From Gordionus sp. m RMFG-2023 (lineage: Eukaryota > Nematomorpha > Gordioida > Chordodea > Parachordodidae): a DNA stretch of 64,000 nt. The position numbers were made by a program, and so were the translations under genes. Under the pieces are notes generated by a model, which searched no databases, had not been told where the DNA came from, and was given only the letters and a program-made list of their open reading frames with translations. Shown here piece after piece: positions 59,919-64,000 of this stretch. The stretch lies in NCBI RefSeq assembly GCF_954871325.1, contig NC_088775.1:82933561-82997560 (forward strand), given 5' to 3'. Each line of letters starts with the position of its first letter. Within the stretch, counting starts at the first letter, position 1.

Positions 59919-62149
59919 GACGAAATAAAATTTTACCTGTTTGATGAATTGATCATGTATTCATGTTTACTTAATTTTTTCTTATTATTATAAAATGAGA
60001 TATGACAAATTAAAGAATATTTTTATATTATATTTTTTTTGTCCCAAATATAAATGGCGGGCAAACAAGAATGATGATAAAATCTATAATCAAATTTTAC
60101 TCCGACTTATAATATATATTAGAAATTATATTATTTAGATTTTAAAATATCTAGATTGGGAATAATAAATGAAATATTAATTTATTATATAATAATCCAT
60201 CTATAATTTTTTTTTTATATTGATAAATATCCTACTTACAGTACATACGCAAAATATAAATAGATATAAATAATAATAAAGGTGTATATATAATATTGTA
60301 TTAAAGTTTAATTTATTCAAAAAGAATTCAGCCTTCCCATTGAGCCAATGACGATATTACCCCTTATTCTCTCCTAATTCAATATTCCGGATATAAATAT
60401 ATCAAAACTACCTTCTACTCTCTCCAATTTCATACAATCTTAGTTTATGCCCCCCCCCCCTATGGTATACCTTGAGAAAAAGAAAACTCTATAGAATATA
60501 CCTTGTATTTACTTTAGAGTAGAGTAAATATATTTATTTACTAGCTCGTTCATTAGTAAAATAGCTAATTCAGAACTTTTAAATATTTGAACCTGTTCTG
60601 GCATATTGATCAATCCTATGTTTGATTTGATTATCCCAAGTTGTTTTCTATAAATAGCTGTGAAATATGGCAGCAGATGTGTGTTTATTCATCAAAATTC
60701 ACACCTAAAAACAATATTGACATTCGAATTGTAAATTGATTAAAGAGTTAATAATTCCCTGCCCTTTGTGCTACCCACTCATTAATTTAGATAAGATTAA
60801 CCTTGATAGTTTTTTTAATTTTTTTTTTAAATCTGAGTAGCATTAATAGTAACGATAATAAATTTCTCAATATGCGTTAGGCGTTACCCATATTTTTGAT
60901 AAAAATTCAATATTTTTCACCATAAATTTTTATATTTCTTTTCAGAATGGATACATATAAGCTTAAATTCGGATTTTTTAAAGGGTGGTTAAATTAATAA
61001 GTAAATAAATAATGGAATATTAAACTCTCCTTCAAATTTATTATATTTAACAGTGTATAGGTCTGTCAGTTAAGCTAAATACCAATCATTTAAGATTATA
61101 TCACTACTATTCAAGATTAAAATATCAATATTATTTTTTTAGGCTTCATTGCCATTAAAAATGTATGGCAAACGATTATGGTTAACAAACATAACCAGTA
61201 TAGATTTTATCATATTAAACACGTTCATAGTTTATTCAAAATCAATAAGATATAAGAATTGTCTACATTTTAAGATATAATAATAATCAATTTCAAAAAT
61301 TTTCTTTGTTTTTTAATAGAATTTTCATTTGTTACAGGGGCACGCTAAATATTATAGAATTAGCGGGTCACATCATGTCGCCTGCCTCCCTCAAACTACA
61401 GCCTAGTATATAAAACTAATCATTTTAATGATACATCAATTCTTCCAATCTAATTCCAAATAATGATTTTCCATAATTTATAATATAAATTACATTACAA
61501 ACTTATCTTTAAACTTTATAAAAATTAATTACGAATCAGATGTTATCTCACTCGAAATAAAAATATAGTGGTGATAACCGTATCAAAATTTTATAGGCTT
61601 TAAAATCGGTACCTATAATGACTTATATCGAAAAGTTTCATAGCAATATAACTATTTCTTTAAGCTCTGGTTAAAATTGCTTTATTTTTACGATATGGGA
61701 CTGCCCTGCTTTATTTTCTTGACTCACAATGTAATTCTGAATGTTTGTAAAAAATATTTTTATAGAAATTGTACATTAGCATTTAGCAATTGCTTGGCTC
61801 TAAGGGAAGGAATAAATTATATATTGCGGTAAAGTTTAGATAGGGAGGACAGTTAGCCTTAGCAAGTAGGATTAAAGTAGACTTTTAAAAAATATATATA
61901 TTATTTCATCAGTCATAATATATATAACGATATTATTATAAACTACTTTATTAAATTATGTTTATCATTGGTTTATCATTATGTTAATCATTCAATTTTA
62001 TTAAACACATTTTATTTTTTAATGGTATAAATTCCAGCTGATTACTATCATTTTGGAATAGGAATAATTTCAAACTTATGGAATTGACGCGAGAGGCAAA
62101 TCAGTTGTTATACCTATATAAATAGTTAAGCCTAACATTTAAGAAGATA
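59919..62149. other. intergenic region between INSR and Raptor
   Basis: 2.2 kb, mostly AT-rich, with a C10 tract near 60450. A GC-richer stretch at 61337-61405 follows TTACAG and could be a 5' untranslated exon of Raptor or a transposon end; I cannot choose between them. No coding exon seen. Confidence 0.5.
59924..59929 (+). terminator. candidate polyadenylation signal of INSR
   Basis: AATAAA begins 6 bases after the stop codon, which would give a very short 3' untranslated region. Later AT-rich alternatives exist. Confidence 0.4.
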
Positions 62150-62278
62150 ATGTCTTCTTATCTAAGTTATTTTGATTCCCCTATAAATTTTCAAGCAATT
62201 CCACTCATTTTTGATTACCCTAAAGATTGGGAAAATATCAGACACCAAGAAACAGCTAATTGGCGTATAAGCAATAGA
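62150..62278 (+). CDS. RPTOR: Raptor exon 1
   Basis: ATG opens [20 protein letters not shown] and the exon ends WRISNR, matching human EWRVKDR. Ends AGA/GTAAGA in phase 0. No competing upstream in-frame ATG was noted. Confidence 0.88.
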
Positions 62279-64000
62279 GTAAGATATATATATTTTTTAT
62301 GATTTTATTAAAATAGGTTAAAACCGTTAATGGTCTGTTAGTTTTATGCTTAAATATTGGGGTGGACCCACCAGATATAGTTAAAATTAATCCCCGAGCA
62401 ACACTTGAATGCTGGATTGGTAAGCTTTAATAAATAAAGCATTTACCAATTTTTTAAAGATCCTACATCATTATGTCCTCACGAGGCTTTAGAAATGATA
62501 GGAGGGCAATTGCAAGAACAATATACCAAATGGCAGCCAAAAGCCAGATATAAACAATGTTTAGATCCTACAATTGAAGATATAAAACGATTATGCTTAT
62601 CCTTGAGAAAAAATGCAAAAGTTTTTATATTTATTAACAAATCAATATTCTATTAAACTTAAGGATGAGCGTGTATTATTCCATTATAATGGTCATGGAG
62701 TTCCTATTCCTACTAACAGTGGAGAATTATGGGTATTTAATAAGGTAATAATAAATTTTTTAACCATAATATCTCAACTTAATAATATTCCTAATATATG
62801 AATTTTATGATTAAAGCTTCTAGTTCTTTTTGATATTAGATTCTTTAAATTATTTTTTGCATCAATAAAAATGGAGTATTTAGGCTATTTTTTATCATCA
62901 ACTAATTAAATGATTTTAAAATCTAATAAGACCTAAATATTATATAATTTAATGAAATGGATTCTACTCAAATTTTTATAAATATAGTTTATTTTGATAA
63001 ATGCTGATTATAGTTTATAAAATAACAGTGTTTTACATAAATGAATATAAAATATAAAAAAATGATAAAAGTGCAAGAACCTAAATAATTGTTATACAAA
63101 AAGATAACAATATAATACATCATGTTTTCATACAAATTTTATAGTACAATTGTATTCAACTTTTTAAAAAATTTTTTTTTTAAGAACAAATATATCCAAA
63201 ATGTATCTTACTTCTAATGAGTGTTTGTGGTAGTGTTTAAAAACCTGATTTGGGTTAATTTTTTTAAAATGGCTCGATTAACATTTTAGACAAAATAATA
63301 TTACGTAATTTTCGAGATTTGACAAATAGATGTCCAAACCTTTCTACCATCTATGAAAATCTCCAGGCTTACATAATAATTTTGTTTCTAATCTTAATCA
63401 AGCTGTTTTTAAAAATAGACCCATGAATCAGGCTTTTATTCGCTCGTTAGTTGAAAGAAAATTCAGAGGGCTATTTATATTCACTGAATATATGTTTTTC
63501 CATAGAAGATAGTTTTGAATTGAAACCATAAGAAGTATCCAATGATTTTACAGGTTGGAAAATGTGAAATCCAAAAAAAGTAGACAGGAAAATTTCAAAA
63601 AAAATTATTTTGCGGTATTCTCAACAGCATACTCAATACACAAATATATGATGAACCCCACATTTACATTATTTATTGATGAGTCCATGCTTTGTCATAT
63701 TTATAAATGCATAGTAAAAGAATCAAGAATTCAGAACAGTATGAATTTTAGGGGTTACATCAACAGCGGTGAGCAATTTTTGTATAAGGGTAAACTATCA
63801 AAAAAAAACGAAATTTTAGGACGACCATAAAATGAACGAAATTTGGCATGATAGTTATCTATGCTCTATAATTTAGTAAAATCAAAATTTTAGAGCGTTA
63901 GTTTAACCAGATCCAAAGATATATGCCTCCAAAGTTAAAAATCACGCAATGTTTGATTTTTTAAAATCTTGTTCTTTTGAAAAAATACTTAATATAGAGT
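62150..64000 (+). CDS. RPTOR: Raptor (regulatory-associated protein of TOR), 5' part, continues past the window
   Basis: Join of 62150-62278, 62317-62419, 62460-62620 and 62664-62744, giving the first 158 residues. Raptor is the scaffold of TORC1 that presents substrates to the kinase in the cytoplasm and at lysosomes. The Raptor N-terminal conserved (caspase-like) region is unmistakable: [44 protein letters not shown] and [14 protein letters not shown], then GELWVFNK. The N-terminus before the first motif is about 40 residues, shorter than in human. The first three introns are 38, 40 and 43 bases. The next exon, expected to start with a NYTQYIPLSIYDLQ-like sequence, is not in the window, so intron 4 exceeds 1.2 kb. 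Confidence 0.93.
62317..62419 (+). CDS. RPTOR: Raptor exon 2
   Basis: Encodes [20 protein letters not shown] and PRATLECWI. Phase 0 start after AATAG, phase 1 end at G/GTAAGC. Confidence 0.95.
62460..62620 (+). CDS. RPTOR: Raptor exon 3
   Basis: Encodes [34 protein letters not shown] and [10 protein letters not shown]. Ends AAA/GTTTTT in phase 0. Confidence 0.95.
62664..62744 (+). CDS. RPTOR: Raptor exon 4
   Basis: Encodes [16 protein letters not shown] and GELWVFNK, including the His of the caspase-like fold. Ends AAG/GTAATA in phase 0. Confidence 0.95.
63231..63438. mobile_element. long-hairpin miniature transposon, copy 8
   Basis: Begins TAGTGTTTAAAAACCTGATT. The centre is AGATGTCCAAACCTTTCTACC and the right arm carries CTCCAGGCTTACATAATAAT. 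In the long fourth intron of Raptor. Confidence 0.75.
63555..63830 (+). other. unassigned open frame in Raptor intron 4
   Basis: 91 codons with a protein-like run around [16 protein letters not shown] and [16 protein letters not shown]. It does not continue Raptor. The IDESM word faintly recalls piggyBac transposases (DESM followed by FKGR), but the rest of that motif is not present. Possibly transposon debris. Confidence 0.25.

Overview
The window is nuclear DNA from an invertebrate animal. It is strongly AT-rich, its genes are split by spliceosomal introns, and its exons are clearly less AT-rich than the DNA between them. I cannot place the species from sequence alone. Three protein genes, all on the + strand, could be assembled exon by exon. 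Every junction has GT and AG in a matching reading phase.

Layout. 1-7780: no convincing host gene; one decayed hAT element (about 3217-4265) and a scrap of tRNA-derived SINE. 7781-16401: a six-exon vanin/biotinidase-type amidase of 660 residues with its Glu-Lys-Cys triad intact; intron 2 (5.6 kb) is full of transposon debris. 16402-23025: intergenic, with miniature transposons, a tRNA-derived SINE and a 23-C tract. 23026-59918: a complete insulin/IGF receptor tyrosine kinase, 27 coding exons spread over 37 kb, 1968 residues (human about 1380). It keeps the domain order L1, Cys-rich, L2, three FnIII, membrane helix, NPxY, kinase, with several low-complexity insertions, and it lacks the multibasic cleavage site. 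59919-62149: intergenic. 62150-64000: the start of Raptor, the TORC1 scaffold, with introns of only 38-43 bases; the gene runs off the window.

The insulin receptor and Raptor act in one pathway (insulin to PI3K to TORC1) and lie head to tail 2.2 kb apart. Whether this linkage means anything is open.

The non-coding space is dominated by DNA transposons of hAT type. Four have identifiable 8-base target duplications. Several miniature families have nested insertions, and one long-hairpin family has eight copies. Intron 21 of the receptor holds a broken Ty3/gypsy-type retroelement fossil on the minus strand, next to a 0.6-kb-armed inverted repeat with gag-like zinc knuckles. I saw no CRISPR array, operon, rRNA gene or intact tRNA gene.
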